Shown here: positions 21,244 to 31,500 of the stretch, piece after piece
How positions within the stretch are numbered: the first letter of the stretch is position 1
How the letters are laid out: each line of letters starts with the position of its first letter
Assembly: GCA_001600355.1 (NCBI GenBank)
Contig: BCJU01000005.1
Span: 156,099 to 220,098 of the forward strand
DNA length: 64,000 nucleotides
Reading direction: 5' to 3'
Origin: Meira nashicola
Taxonomy: Eukaryota > Basidiomycota > Exobasidiomycetes > Exobasidiales > Brachybasidiaceae
Made by a program: the position numbers and the translations under genes
Notes under the pieces: generated by a model
Database searches by the model: none
What the model saw: only the letters and a program-made list of their open reading frames with translations
Told to the model about the DNA's origin: nothing

Positions 21244-21333
21244 GATTGTTACCTGTTGTGGTTCAATGAAGTTTGATTGAGCTGTTGATTAAGTTTGCTT
21301 TATAACCTTGGCATCTTACGCCCATCGGGACTT

Positions 21334-21504
21334 TCAGTCAGAATGAAACTTCCGCTTTAGGTCGAAGTGATTCACTCGGGGCAACTTCCAGCCTCCGAAA
21401 TGTTTGCTCATTATAGAATCGGGGCTGATTTGTTATTTGTGAATGCGATTCTTCACTTTGGAATCTGTACTTTGTTCTTTCGGTTTTGCTGTATCATTCT
21501 TTTC
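21334..21504 (-). pseudogene. Decayed duplicate of the last exon of the neighbouring secreted-protein gene
   Basis: On the minus strand, 21385-21426 encodes SPDSIMSKHFGGWK, matching SPDSVMGRHFGGWK of the neighbouring gene at 11 of 14 residues, with many third-position differences. The frame upstream is Lys/Ser/Gln-rich like the parent but holds an in-frame TAA just before this block. No signal-peptide exon is found in the space left before the FAS alpha stop codon. It therefore looks like the remnant of an old tandem duplicate. Confidence 0.6.
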
Positions 21505-21618
21505 TTAAACACAACACAGCCTCTAGCATAAGGATCTGAAGATGACATTGATCAGGTAATCAAGAAAAGATAGAATCGTAACAAAATATATACAAAAATA
21601 ATGATCTATGAAGAAAAT

Positions 21619-24600
21619 CTAAGCGGGAACACGATGAGCGATTGCAACAGCCAAATCGTCATTGTGACTAATACTGACGAGGAATTTGACCGATTTCAAT
21701 TCGAATGTGCTTGGCAAATGTTGTTTAATAGAATCAGCTAAAGCAACTTGTGGTGCTCCTGTTTGAGAATCCGAAGCGATCTCAATTTCGTTCATTGGAG
21801 CTGCAATTCCACGAGATGCAATTCCCATCGATTTGAAAACGGCTTCTTTGGCGCAGAATTTTCCACAGAATGAAGCGCGTACATCCGGTTGAGATTTGCA
21901 ATATGTGATTTCAGCTTCAGTGAAATTCTTTCCAATAAAGTTTTCGTTATCTGCTGGGAAAGTAGAAACGCTTTCACAATCGATTCCAATTCCAGCCACA
22001 TGAACCATCATATCTGATAACTTCTTTTCTTGTGTTTTTGCTTCAACAGTCTTTGCCAAACTTACACTACTTGTCTTGCTAGGAGGAGATGCCAATGGTT
22101 CACGGAATGCATACGAACCATTATGTTCAACAGCACGGGCATTGAGGTTCAACAAAACCTTGTCTTCCATTTCGTTGGTATAAGGAGCAGCTTCCTTCAC
22201 TTGAACCAAATCGTTACGTGTCAACGCAGAGTGCATCTTAGCATATGTCTTGGATTGACGTCCGGAACGTTTACCAGCATAAACTGCTAATTGATCAGCA
22301 GTCAAATGAGCCAAAACGTGATTAGGATGTAAAACCATAGCAATACCACCAACTTGACCGAAACCGAAACTGGTCAAAAGACCGACGTGCAATTCACGTG
22401 CAGGACGTTTAATCGTTTGAGAAGCATACAAAAGATAACTGAAGTCACGTAATTCTGGACTGATATCATCTGCATTACGATTACCTGGAACAGTAGCATG
22501 TTGAATAGATTGAATTAATCCATTCATTGCCCAACCAGCTGCACCACCTTTTGCATGACCACATAACCATTTTTGTGCGACAGCAGGAACAGCATTGCAT
22601 GGAGTACGGCCCAAGTATTTCATCAATTGATGGTATACATGACTTTCGTTCTTGTCATTTGCCTTTGTTGAAGTACCGTGCATACTAATTACACCAATAG
22701 AATCTCCCGTTAAACCCCATTGTCCCATAGTACGACGAAGAGGTTCAGCTGAACTTAAAACACCGTGACCAGGAGCGGGAATGGAACGACCTTGCTTATC
22801 AGTATGTGTAGAAACGTGAGCAACGACAGCTTGAATTGGCAAACCGGCTTGGATGGCAAATGCGGCTGTGCAAACACATTGAACAGCTCCACCTTGTGAT
22901 TCCATAAATCCACCACGTGTGGTAGTCATTGGACGACTCATTTCACTAGGTTCACGGCCTGCTAAGCTATCTTCTGTGCTTGAAATTGTGGCACCCATAT
23001 TGGCAAATTCAGTTGCACCTTCTTCGCTCAAATCATCGTTACCACCAACAAGCATGAATTTAGCTTTACCAGACAAGATTGCTTCGGAAGCGACTGCCAT
23101 AGATTGCAAAGCAGTAGCACATGCACCAACAACGGACAAAATTGGACCACTTGAGCTCATCAATAACAAGTTACACCAACCGGCAACAGTATTGATGAAA
23201 GTCTCTTGCAAGATATCCTTTTGGACATCCATGTTTTGACGACGATCACGGAACATGGCCGATAAGGATTGTTGACCACCCATACCGCTACCAATTGAAA
23301 CACCAACTTCACTAACGTGAGCATATTTGTACAATTCATAAGGATCAGTGACACCAGACATGGCCAATGCTTCAGTAACACAAACAAGTGCCCATAATGA
23401 TGTTCGATCGATGTTTTGCAAATCTTCCGGAATACCGAAACGCCCAGCATGCCAACCAGTAGGAATTTGTCCTGAAACAGCACGAGTGAATTTGATAGCC
23501 ATTGGGATATGAATGCGTGCTCCTTTCTTGAATTGCACGAAAGATCCACCATTTGGTGATGGCCAAACGTCAACACGATCACCATGTTCCAATTTGTATT
23601 TTGAACCTTCTTCAAGAGAAACATCCAAAGGTTCCAAATCATGTTGGATTTCAACTTCTTGAACGTATCCTTTACGTTGAGGATCATAACCTCGGAATAA
23701 TTCAGGCTCGACAAGACGAACACCAGAGTGAGCCAAGATTTCTTCTTCATAACGTGTCTTGACTTGTGCATCGGTGACTGTTTCCTCAGTCTTGGCATCA
23801 ACCCAACCGACGTATGTTTTACCGTTCTTGAGTTTACCATCGACAAAGCGGATCATTCCCATCATCCATGCCATTTCGATACATCCTTCAATGGTGAAAT
23901 GACCATATGCTTCCATTTCCCAACGAGTACGAGAAGAACCCCAAGGACCAACTTCAGCAAAACCAGTGACGACCAAAGTCTTTTCCAAATCAATATTTGC
24001 ATTTGGAGAAGCCATGCGCAAAATGTCTTCACGTGGATCGATCTTAGGGAATTCCCATCGGAAGTTGGCACGAGGCTCAACTTTGACGGTCTGATGCAAT
24101 GCTTCTGCAGCTGCTCCTTTGATTACCTTGAAATCGGCAGATTGTTCGAGAGAGATTGCACGACGACGAGCTGCTTCATCGTACACCTTGACACGAATTG
24201 CAGCCAAACGGGTAGCAAGATCAGGCACGCGAGTGAAACCACCGCTCAAATCAGCAACAATTGGTTCAACTTGTGCGGTAGCAGTCATGACAGGGTGCAA
24301 GCATCCCAAAAGATTGAAACCCATTTCAATGGAGGAGAAGGTACGCATTCCTTGCTTTTCAATTTCTTCTGCAACAGCATTGTTTGCGTCCATCAATCCA
24401 GTTCCACGAACCCAACCAATGATGCAGCCTGTAATACTGATGTATTCAGACCAACCTTCACTGACTGAACGATTTGCTAATGTCTCCAAAGCAACCTTGC
24501 TTTCAGAGTAGAGACCACCTCCACCCATTTGACCACGATTTGGTGACAAAGGATTGATACAAACTGTAGGACGTGTACGGAAGCCACGGCTTTCCTTGGC

Positions 24601-27336
24601 TGACTTGATATAACCCAACAAGCGAACAAGGTTTGTCAACATAGCACGATGAGCAACTTCACTCTTATCACTGATTGTGTCGAAGCTTCCGGCATCAGGA
24701 ATGGCAGCGAATGGAACAATGCTGTCCAGGTCCAATGCCAAATCTTCATAAATGTAGTTGACCAAGGCTTCAGTGTCCCGTTTTGAAGCGGCATTCCAAG
24801 GAACGATTGTCAATTGAGATGATTTAGCACCAACAGATTGGTAAAGGGATTGGTAGAAGGAAACTTGCTTTCGGCTGTATGAACTTGTTGTGATGATCAC
24901 ACGTGCACCACCAGCCAAAAGACCACGAGCGACTTCCAATGCAATACTTCCGCGGCCTGCACCTGTAATTAAAACATTTTGACCCTTGAAAGTAACACCG
25001 TTCTTGGCAATATCTTCCAAGATAGTCAAGTAAACTTTTGTCAATTTTTGACTGACAACAAAGTCGGTACCAACACGACGTTTAATTTGCAAATGAGGTT
25101 GACGATCATTATCAACATTGACTGAAAGATCAACGGGTAAAGCACGAACGTTGGAGCTCAATCGACGAGTACGTTGACGTTGAGCATTGATACGGTTGCG
25201 TGGGATGGCGGTTGGACCAAGACTCTTGAAGATTTCACCGTAAATAGATTTGATTGTGCTCTTGTTGAAGCGTGAGACGGTTGGCTCATTCTTGATCAAC
25301 GTCCACAATCGTGACATTTGTTCACGTGCGGCATCAATATCTACTTGAGGCCCTGCACGAGTACCAGCAGCCATTTCTTTGACATATGCTTCCATCTTGC
25401 GAACGCCAACACGCTTCTCTTCAGAGTAGATAATGTTACCCTTTCCATCAATAAGTGTGTGAGGAGCAGTAGGAGCGTACACTTCCTTGAATGTAGCAGG
25501 TTGGCTTAATGCTTCACGACAATTGTCAATCAACATTTGACCAAACTCTTTGGCCAATGCATATGTTGGTCCATCTTCAGGATCAACAGCGCCGATTGTG
25601 TATTCCATCAATCCCAACAAAGTCTCGTCAGCACGCGACATGAGGGTGAGTGATTTACGAGCAACTTCACGGTCAACAGCAGTCAAGCGACCGGCAAGGA
25701 TATCACACCACATTAACAAAGCATCTTGACGAGACCAATTCCAGTAACTTGCAAAGTTTCGCGCTTTGCGAGCATCAAATCGAGGCAAGATAGCTTTGGT
25801 GTAAGCTTCACCATGTTCAGCGGCAATCTCATCCAATTGATCACGTAATTCTTGTACCTCTTGTTGGATTGATTCTGCCAAGCGACCGGCTTGACGACCA
25901 TCAATACCGATGTAGCGCTCCAAGATTTGAATTTGACGACGAGCATGTTCGTTGTGACGAGATTCAAGTTTTTCCAACTCTTCACTGCTGATGGTTGCAC
26001 CACCGCCGCCACCGCCGCCGCCTCCGCCAGCTCCAGCTTGGCTTAATTGCAAGCCTGCAGAAGAGGCATATGCTTGGACAGCGGAATCGAGCCATGCTTT
26101 TGCTTCAGGATCGCTACCGAGACGTTTGGCTGGTTCTTGAACGATACCAAAGAGCAAAACGGATTCTGTTCGTCCGGGACCCAGACCCCATGTTTTTTGA
26201 AGATAAGATTTTGTAGCAGCCATGTTGAAGCTACCTGGCAACTTTCCTCCGACCATACGTGTAACAAGTCCAGATGTGTATTTGCCCAAAGTTCCACTGT
26301 AGCCAGAATTGAGAGATGCTCCCAATTCTTCTACCGGTAATTCTTCTCCACGTTCAGGCATACTGCCAAATTCTTGCAAGAGATCGGCTTGAATTTCATT
26401 TGCCATCACACTCTTACCACCCACGAGATCTTTGATACTCTTGGTTGGCGTAATCTCTGAGAGGGGCTTCTTGAGCTTTTGTGCCAAAATGCAGCGAACG
26501 ACATCAAATGCATTGAGAGGTGCATCTGGCACATCTGCTGCTGCTGCGCCACCAGATGGTGCAGCGGCTGGTGCAGGTGCAGCAACAGGAGTGGGAGCTG
26601 CAGCTACTGGAGCAGATGTTGTATCTGGTTGTGAAGATGGTCCAGCTTCTGCTGAATCATCTTCCATATCGGCATAAGAGTAGTAAAGAGGTTCTTGATC
26701 TTTCGAATGACACAACATCACACGACGTTTACCTTGTGCTTGATCTTGACCAGCATATCTGATCTTGTGTGTTCTGCTTGCCATTCCGACTAAAGTAGGA
26801 CTAGGTCCAAATTCGACCAAACGTTCAAACGAGAAAGGTTCTTCAAAGAAGACATCTTGTGTCTCGATCCATCGAACACAGCTAGCAAATTGATAAGCTA
26901 ACAATTCGATCAATAGAGTACGACACAATTCTTGCTCTTTATCGGGTGTATCCCATCCATCTTTTTCCCAATTACGAAGAATTTTAGCCAAACGAGTTGA
27001 GCCAAAGCGGGTTGCTTCATAGGTCAATTCTGTATATTCTTTTGTGAGTTGGAAGGGTTTTGCTGTTAAATTTGGAATATATTTGCCCACCAATGTTTTT
27101 GGTTTAATCGCACCAACACGCTTGGAGAGGTACGAACGGAATTCGGCTACACCTCCGCGTAAGACACTTGAATGGAAAGGTACGTCAATACCAGGTAATG
27201 GAATGGTAGCCTTTCCACGTTTTGGTTCGATACGACCTTTAGCTGCTTCTTCCTTTGCAATGGAATAAGAAGCATCTACGATCTCGGCCAACTTCTCGCG
27301 AAGCTTAGCCGGATCAGCTTTTTGTAGGACAGACAT
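21619..27336 (-). CDS. FAS2: Fungal fatty acid synthase subunit alpha, carrying the C-terminal part of the MPT domain
   Basis: Intronless, 1905 aa from ATG 27336 (context CCACCATG). The frame is open 24 nt further, but that first codon is TTG. Order: a C-terminal MPT segment (~1-190) with PGIDVPFHSS (His55) and YIPNLTAKPFQLTKEY; the usual alpha start ELLAYQFASCVRWIETQ from ~144; an Ala/Pro linker; an acyl carrier protein with phosphopantetheine Ser ~309 in DLVGGKS; a ten-Gly linker; ketoreductase from ~785 (LITGAGRGSIALEV); ketosynthase with active Cys ~1407 (VVGACATALQ) and GTSTKAND; and a C-terminal phosphopantetheinyl transferase (VAGIGIDCES.. to CGKFCAKEAVFKS) from ~1780. It makes long-chain acyl-CoA in the cytosolic alpha6-beta6 complex. 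Unlike Saccharomyces Fas2, it has a ~128-residue N-terminal extension that is the missing end of MPT. Confidence 0.97.
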   Translation of the reverse strand: MSVLQKADPAKLREKLAEIVDASYSIAKEEAAKGRIEPKRGKATIPLPGIDVPFHSSVLRGGVAEFRSYLSKRVGAIKPKTLVGKYIPNLTAKPFQLTKEYTELTYEATRFGSTRLAKILRNWEKDGWDTPDKEQELCRTLLIELLAYQFASCVRWIETQDVFFEEPFSFERLVEFGPSPTLVGMASRTHKIRYAGQDQAQGKRRVMLCHSKDQEPLYYSYADMEDDSAEAGPSSQPDTTSAPVAAAPTPVAAPAPAAAPSGGAAAADVPDAPLNAFDVVRCILAQKLKKPLSEITPTKSIKDLVGGKSVMANEIQADLLQEFGSMPERGEELPVEELGASLNSGYSGTLGKYTSGLVTRMVGGKLPGSFNMAATKSYLQKTWGLGPGRTESVLLFGIVQEPAKRLGSDPEAKAWLDSAVQAYASSAGLQLSQAGAGGGGGGGGGGATISSEELEKLESRHNEHARRQIQILERYIGIDGRQAGRLAESIQQEVQELRDQLDEIAAEHGEAYTKAILPRFDARKARNFASYWNWSRQDALLMWCDILAGRLTAVDREVARKSLTLMSRADETLLGLMEYTIGAVDPEDGPTYALAKEFGQMLIDNCREALSQPATFKEVYAPTAPHTLIDGKGNIIYSEEKRVGVRKMEAYVKEMAAGTRAGPQVDIDAAREQMSRLWTLIKNEPTVSRFNKSTIKSIYGEIFKSLGPTAIPRNRINAQRQRTRRLSSNVRALPVDLSVNVDNDRQPHLQIKRRVGTDFVVSQKLTKVYLTILEDIAKNGVTFKGQNVLITGAGRGSIALEVARGLLAGGARVIITTSSYSRKQVSFYQSLYQSVGAKSSQLTIVPWNAASKRDTEALVNYIYEDLALDLDSIVPFAAIPDAGSFDTISDKSEVAHRAMLTNLVRLLGYIKSAKESRGFRTRPTVCINPLSPNRGQMGGGGLYSESKVALETLANRSVSEGWSEYISITGCIIGWVRGTGLMDANNAVAEEIEKQGMRTFSSIEMGFNLLGCLHPVMTATAQVEPIVADLSGGFTRVPDLATRLAAIRVKVYDEAARRRAISLEQSADFKVIKGAAAEALHQTVKVEPRANFRWEFPKIDPREDILRMASPNANIDLEKTLVVTGFAEVGPWGSSRTRWEMEAYGHFTIEGCIEMAWMMGMIRFVDGKLKNGKTYVGWVDAKTEETVTDAQVKTRYEEEILAHSGVRLVEPELFRGYDPQRKGYVQEVEIQHDLEPLDVSLEEGSKYKLEHGDRVDVWPSPNGGSFVQFKKGARIHIPMAIKFTRAVSGQIPTGWHAGRFGIPEDLQNIDRTSLWALVCVTEALAMSGVTDPYELYKYAHVSEVGVSIGSGMGGQQSLSAMFRDRRQNMDVQKDILQETFINTVAGWCNLLLMSSSGPILSVVGACATALQSMAVASEAILSGKAKFMLVGGNDDLSEEGATEFANMGATISSTEDSLAGREPSEMSRPMTTTRGGFMESQGGAVQCVCTAAFAIQAGLPIQAVVAHVSTHTDKQGRSIPAPGHGVLSSAEPLRRTMGQWGLTGDSIGVISMHGTSTKANDKNESHVYHQLMKYLGRTPCNAVPAVAQKWLCGHAKGGAAGWAMNGLIQSIQHATVPGNRNADDISPELRDFSYLLYASQTIKRPARELHVGLLTSFGFGQVGGIAMVLHPNHVLAHLTADQLAVYAGKRSGRQSKTYAKMHSALTRNDLVQVKEAAPYTNEMEDKVLLNLNARAVEHNGSYAFREPLASPPSKTSSVSLAKTVEAKTQEKKLSDMMVHVAGIGIDCESVSTFPADNENFIGKNFTEAEITYCKSQPDVRASFCGKFCAKEAVFKSMGIASRGIAAPMNEIEIASDSQTGAPQVALADSIKQHLPSTFELKSVKFLVSISHNDDLAVAIAHRVPA

Positions 27337-28543
27337 GGTGGAGGTTGCCTGGTGATCCAAGATAGGATATCAAGCGAAGTAGAGATGGTGATGGAAGTGA
27401 AATAAATAACTGTCAACTCTCTTCAGTGTTAAGGTATTTTTTGGATGTGTCATAAAGATTCGATGGTGCGTGCACAGACAGCTATGGTCTGTACAAGAAA
27501 CTTTGGGAGCATACATTGAGCGAAAGACCGTACAACAAGCTTGACACACATAAATGAAGGCGCCGAAAATAATTTAAGAGTATGTACAGTTACATCTGTA
27601 TGCACTGGGCTGATTGCTCTTCTCACTTCTCCTTCCTGGCTTTGTCTCATTACCGCGGAACAAGCAATGATTGCAGAAGAACATCACAAAAAAGGTTGTC
27701 AAACGCATAAATGGCACATAGACCAACACGCTCGCTCAAAGAACTTTGGGGCCAATGGTACTACCAACCAGCCTTTGAGCGAAAACGCGGTTGGGGTAGA
27801 ATCGCACGGACCCTGAACGCGAGAATTTTTTTGCGAAATTTTTGGGAGATTTTTTTTTTGGTTTTGAGAATTAAGCAAGGTACAGGCATAATTTCAGTAT
27901 TTGCATGTGGCTTCTCATTCTATGCATTCTTAAAATTAGCGGCATAGCCGATTTTTAAAGTTATTCTCCACAAAAAAAAAGCACACGACCTCAGTGTTCA
28001 TTGCCAAAACTTTTCCGCTTACGCATATGGTTGATGTTGGTGTTGAACTTCTGAGGCATGTCTTGAAATGCCTATACGGACGGTCTTCTCCGGTAGGATT
28101 GCGAAATCGGAACTGAAGTGTGGTTAGCACTGTGTGATGGGGTTCAGCTGAAGAGCGACTTTTATTGGAGCTTCTACGCTTTTCCGTTTCTCCCGTATCT
28201 CAACATTTGTTAGTACTTCTTTATACTTCTAGGAAATTTGTATTATCCGTGCATTTGATACTATGTATGCGTTCAAATTAGCAGATCATTGGGGAATTTT
28301 TACGAGATGGTGGACAAAGCGTTCTTAGAAACTTGTAATTTTTGCAAATCATATACCATCTAATCCTTACTCACTCACCACCATCTTCAGCACTTTCATC
28401 TTTTGTGCGAATTTGTAGTCATATATCCTCTCCCTAAAGGTCACACCGAACAAAGCGTATTGGAGAAGACTTTTGAGCAATTGACTCTTTAAAGCAAAAA
28501 TTCATGTGGCCAGCATTTTACTAAATACCTTGATTAGAACAAG
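27337..28543. promoter_or_regulatory. Head-to-head intergenic region between FAS alpha and FAS beta
   Basis: 1207 bases separate the two start codons. Open frames inside it show no family similarity. Both subunits are needed in equal amounts, so shared regulatory elements here are likely, but I do not claim particular factor sites. Confidence 0.6.
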
Positions 28544-31500
28544 ATGACTACGCAAACCAAATTACCCGTTGAAGCTCGTGCCTTCTCTGATGACAGCTAT
28601 GTGGATGTATACAGCAGCTCATCTTCAGCAATGGCAAGTCCAAGCAGCGGAGATGCTCGCAGACCAATTCAGTTGAGCACAGCAAATACCCAAGTTCGTA
28701 TTCCTGTTCCTGTCACTCCATATGAAGCATGGATCGCAGCCGTCATTCTACGTGATGAATTCCATCGTGCTCTATCGAGCCTGCAGAATGATGCAGAACG
28801 TGAAATTTTGGACAACAAAGAAGAACCTGCAGCACAACAAGTGGAAGACGTCGATGATCAAGATGCAGAACAAGCAGCACGCCTACAAGCAAAGCGCAAA
28901 CAACGTGCAACAGAAGCTAGAATTATCCTTACTTCCAAATTTATGGGCTTCTTGGCCGCAAAGTTGGAAGGAAAAGCGGCAAAATCCAACTATGAAAGCA
29001 AGGTTTTGGAATGCACATGGAACTACTTCAATAAGCAATTTTTGGGCGAGCATACAGACATTCACAAATTGACTGCTTCCCTTGATATTGATGTCAGAAC
29101 ATCTGTTTTGCGTTCCTTCTACGAAGCATTTACATTACTCGAGACTGCTGGCGTTGCTTCGCCTGGTATTAGTCGACCAGCTTTGTTCAATGCAGTTGAC
29201 AAAAGTGAAGCTCAAGTCTTCGCCCTCTTTGGTGGTCAAGGTAACAATGAAGTTTATTTCAACGAATTACAAGCTCTCTATGATACCTATCGCCCTCTTG
29301 TTCTTCCTCTGCTAGAGACTGCAACTACTCAACTTGAATCATTAGCCGAAGAAGCAAACGCACAAGGCTTTTCAAGTTATTATCTCATGGGTCTTGATGT
29401 TGTCGGATGGTTGTCAGGCAATAAGCCACGCCCTGCTACATCATACCTTGCCAGTGTCCCGCTAAGTCTGCCTTTAATCGGTTTGACCCAATTGACACAA
29501 TATTACGCTTCTTGCCGTGCTTGTGGTCTCACACCTGGAGATTTCCGTAAAAGAGTCGCAGGAGCTACAGGTCACAGTCAAGGTATCATATCTGCCCTTG
29601 TCTTAGCCACTAGTGATTCGAACGAGAGCTTCCGTGAGAACACAGCAAAAGCATTGCAATTGCTCTTCCACATCGGTAAACGTGGTCAAGAAAGCTTCCC
29701 TGAATTGACAATCGAACCTGCTTTGATCAATGATGCCGTGGAAGGAGGTGAAGGAGAGCCTACACCGATGTTATCGGTCACTGGTCTTACGCAATCTTCT
29801 CTTGAGAAGTTCATCAAGTCTACTAACACACATTTGCCTGATGGCCTCAAAGTAGATATCTCTCTTTTTAATGGACCACGCAATTTCATCGTTACTGGAC
29901 CACCTCGTTCTCTTTTCGGTTTGGTTGGCAATTTGCGTGCCAAACGTGCAGAGCAAGGCGTCGATCAAACACGTATTCCATTCGGAAAGCGAAAGCCTGT
30001 TTTTAACATGAGATTCCTTCCTGTTGGCGTACCATATCACTCAAGTTATCTCCAAGGTGCAACAGAAAAGGTTGTTCAACTTGACTACAAAGGCGCAGAT
30101 GGAGATGCATGGAAGCCATCTGACCTAAAAGCAAGCGTTCGCAATACCTTTGATGGATCCGATATGGGCACATATGATACCGCCAAGGATGGTACTCTCG
30201 TCAAGAACATTTGTGATCAAATTTTCACACAACCAATCCATTGGGACAAAGCAACTGATGTAAGTGAAAAGACAACCGCTTGCATTGACTTTGGTACAGG
30301 TGGCTTGTCCGGTATTGGTGGCTTGACTGCACGCAACCTTGAAGGCCGTGGTGTCCGCACAATCATTGTAAGTGGAGTTCATCCAAAGAGTGCCGAGTTG
30401 TACGATACTGTCGAATACAAACGTGAAAAGAAATGGGCACAAGACTTCTTGCCTCGATTGGTCAAAACACACACTGGAGAGATCAAGATTGACACTCCTG
30501 CCGCACGTATGTTGGGTAAGCCACCAGTTGTGATTGGTGGAATGACACCAAGCACAGTTCAAGCCGGAATCAATGCAGCTGTAGCCAATGCTGGATACCA
30601 CATTGAATTAGCAGGTGGTGGTCAAATTCGTCCTAACATCTTGCGCAAGCGTGTTGAAGAGATTCAAAGCCTAACTGAACCAGGACAACCATTGACTCTC
30701 AACTGTTTGTACATCAATCAACGTCAATGGAGCTTCCAATACCCTCAATGGCTAGAAATGCGCCGTGAAGGTTTCCCACTTAATGGTTTCACCGTTGCTG
30801 CTGGTGTTCCTTCAACTGAAGCTGCAAAGACTATGTTGGATGGTTTGCGTGAAGCAGGTATTGAACATGTCACATTCAAGCCAGGAAGCGTTGATGGTAT
30901 TCGTCAAGTTTGCAATATTGCAGCTTCTAATCCAACAATGAATATCATTTGTCAAATCACTGGTGGTCGTGCCGGTGGACATCACAGTGCTGAAGATTTC
31001 CATCAATTGATCTTGCCAACTTACAGTATGATCCGTAAATACAGCAATATTGCACTTGTTGCCGGATCAGGTTTCGGAAGCGATGAAGACTTTTGGCCAT
31101 ACTTTTGTGGTGATTGGAGTGTTCCATTTGGTGTTCAGCCTATGCCTTTTGATGGTGTCATGTTGGCCTCTCGTATCATGACAGCCAAAGAAGCGCATAC
31201 CAGTGATGCTATCAAGCAACTTATTGTTGATGCTCCTGGTGTTGATGACAAGGAATGGGAAGCATCTTATGACCGTGTCACCGGTGGTATCTTGACTGTG
31301 ACTTCCGAATTGGGTGAACCCATTCACAAAATTGCTACTCGTGGTATCAAATTGTGGCAAGAATTAGACAAAGAGCTTTTCACACTCAAGAAAGACAAAC
31401 AATTGGCTTGGATGCGTGAAAAGAAGGACTATTTGATCAAACGTCTCAATGCTGATTTCCAAAAGCCATGGTTCCCTGCTCATCGTGACGGTAGTTCTGC

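Noticed and set aside
27337..27360. Start of FAS alpha eight codons further upstream
   Set aside because: The codon there is TTG. The ATG at 27336 has a good context (CCACC) and is preferred.
27541..27947. Overlapping open frames of 78-91 codons between the FAS genes
   Set aside because: They overlap in different frames, have no homology signal and sit in the expected promoter region.
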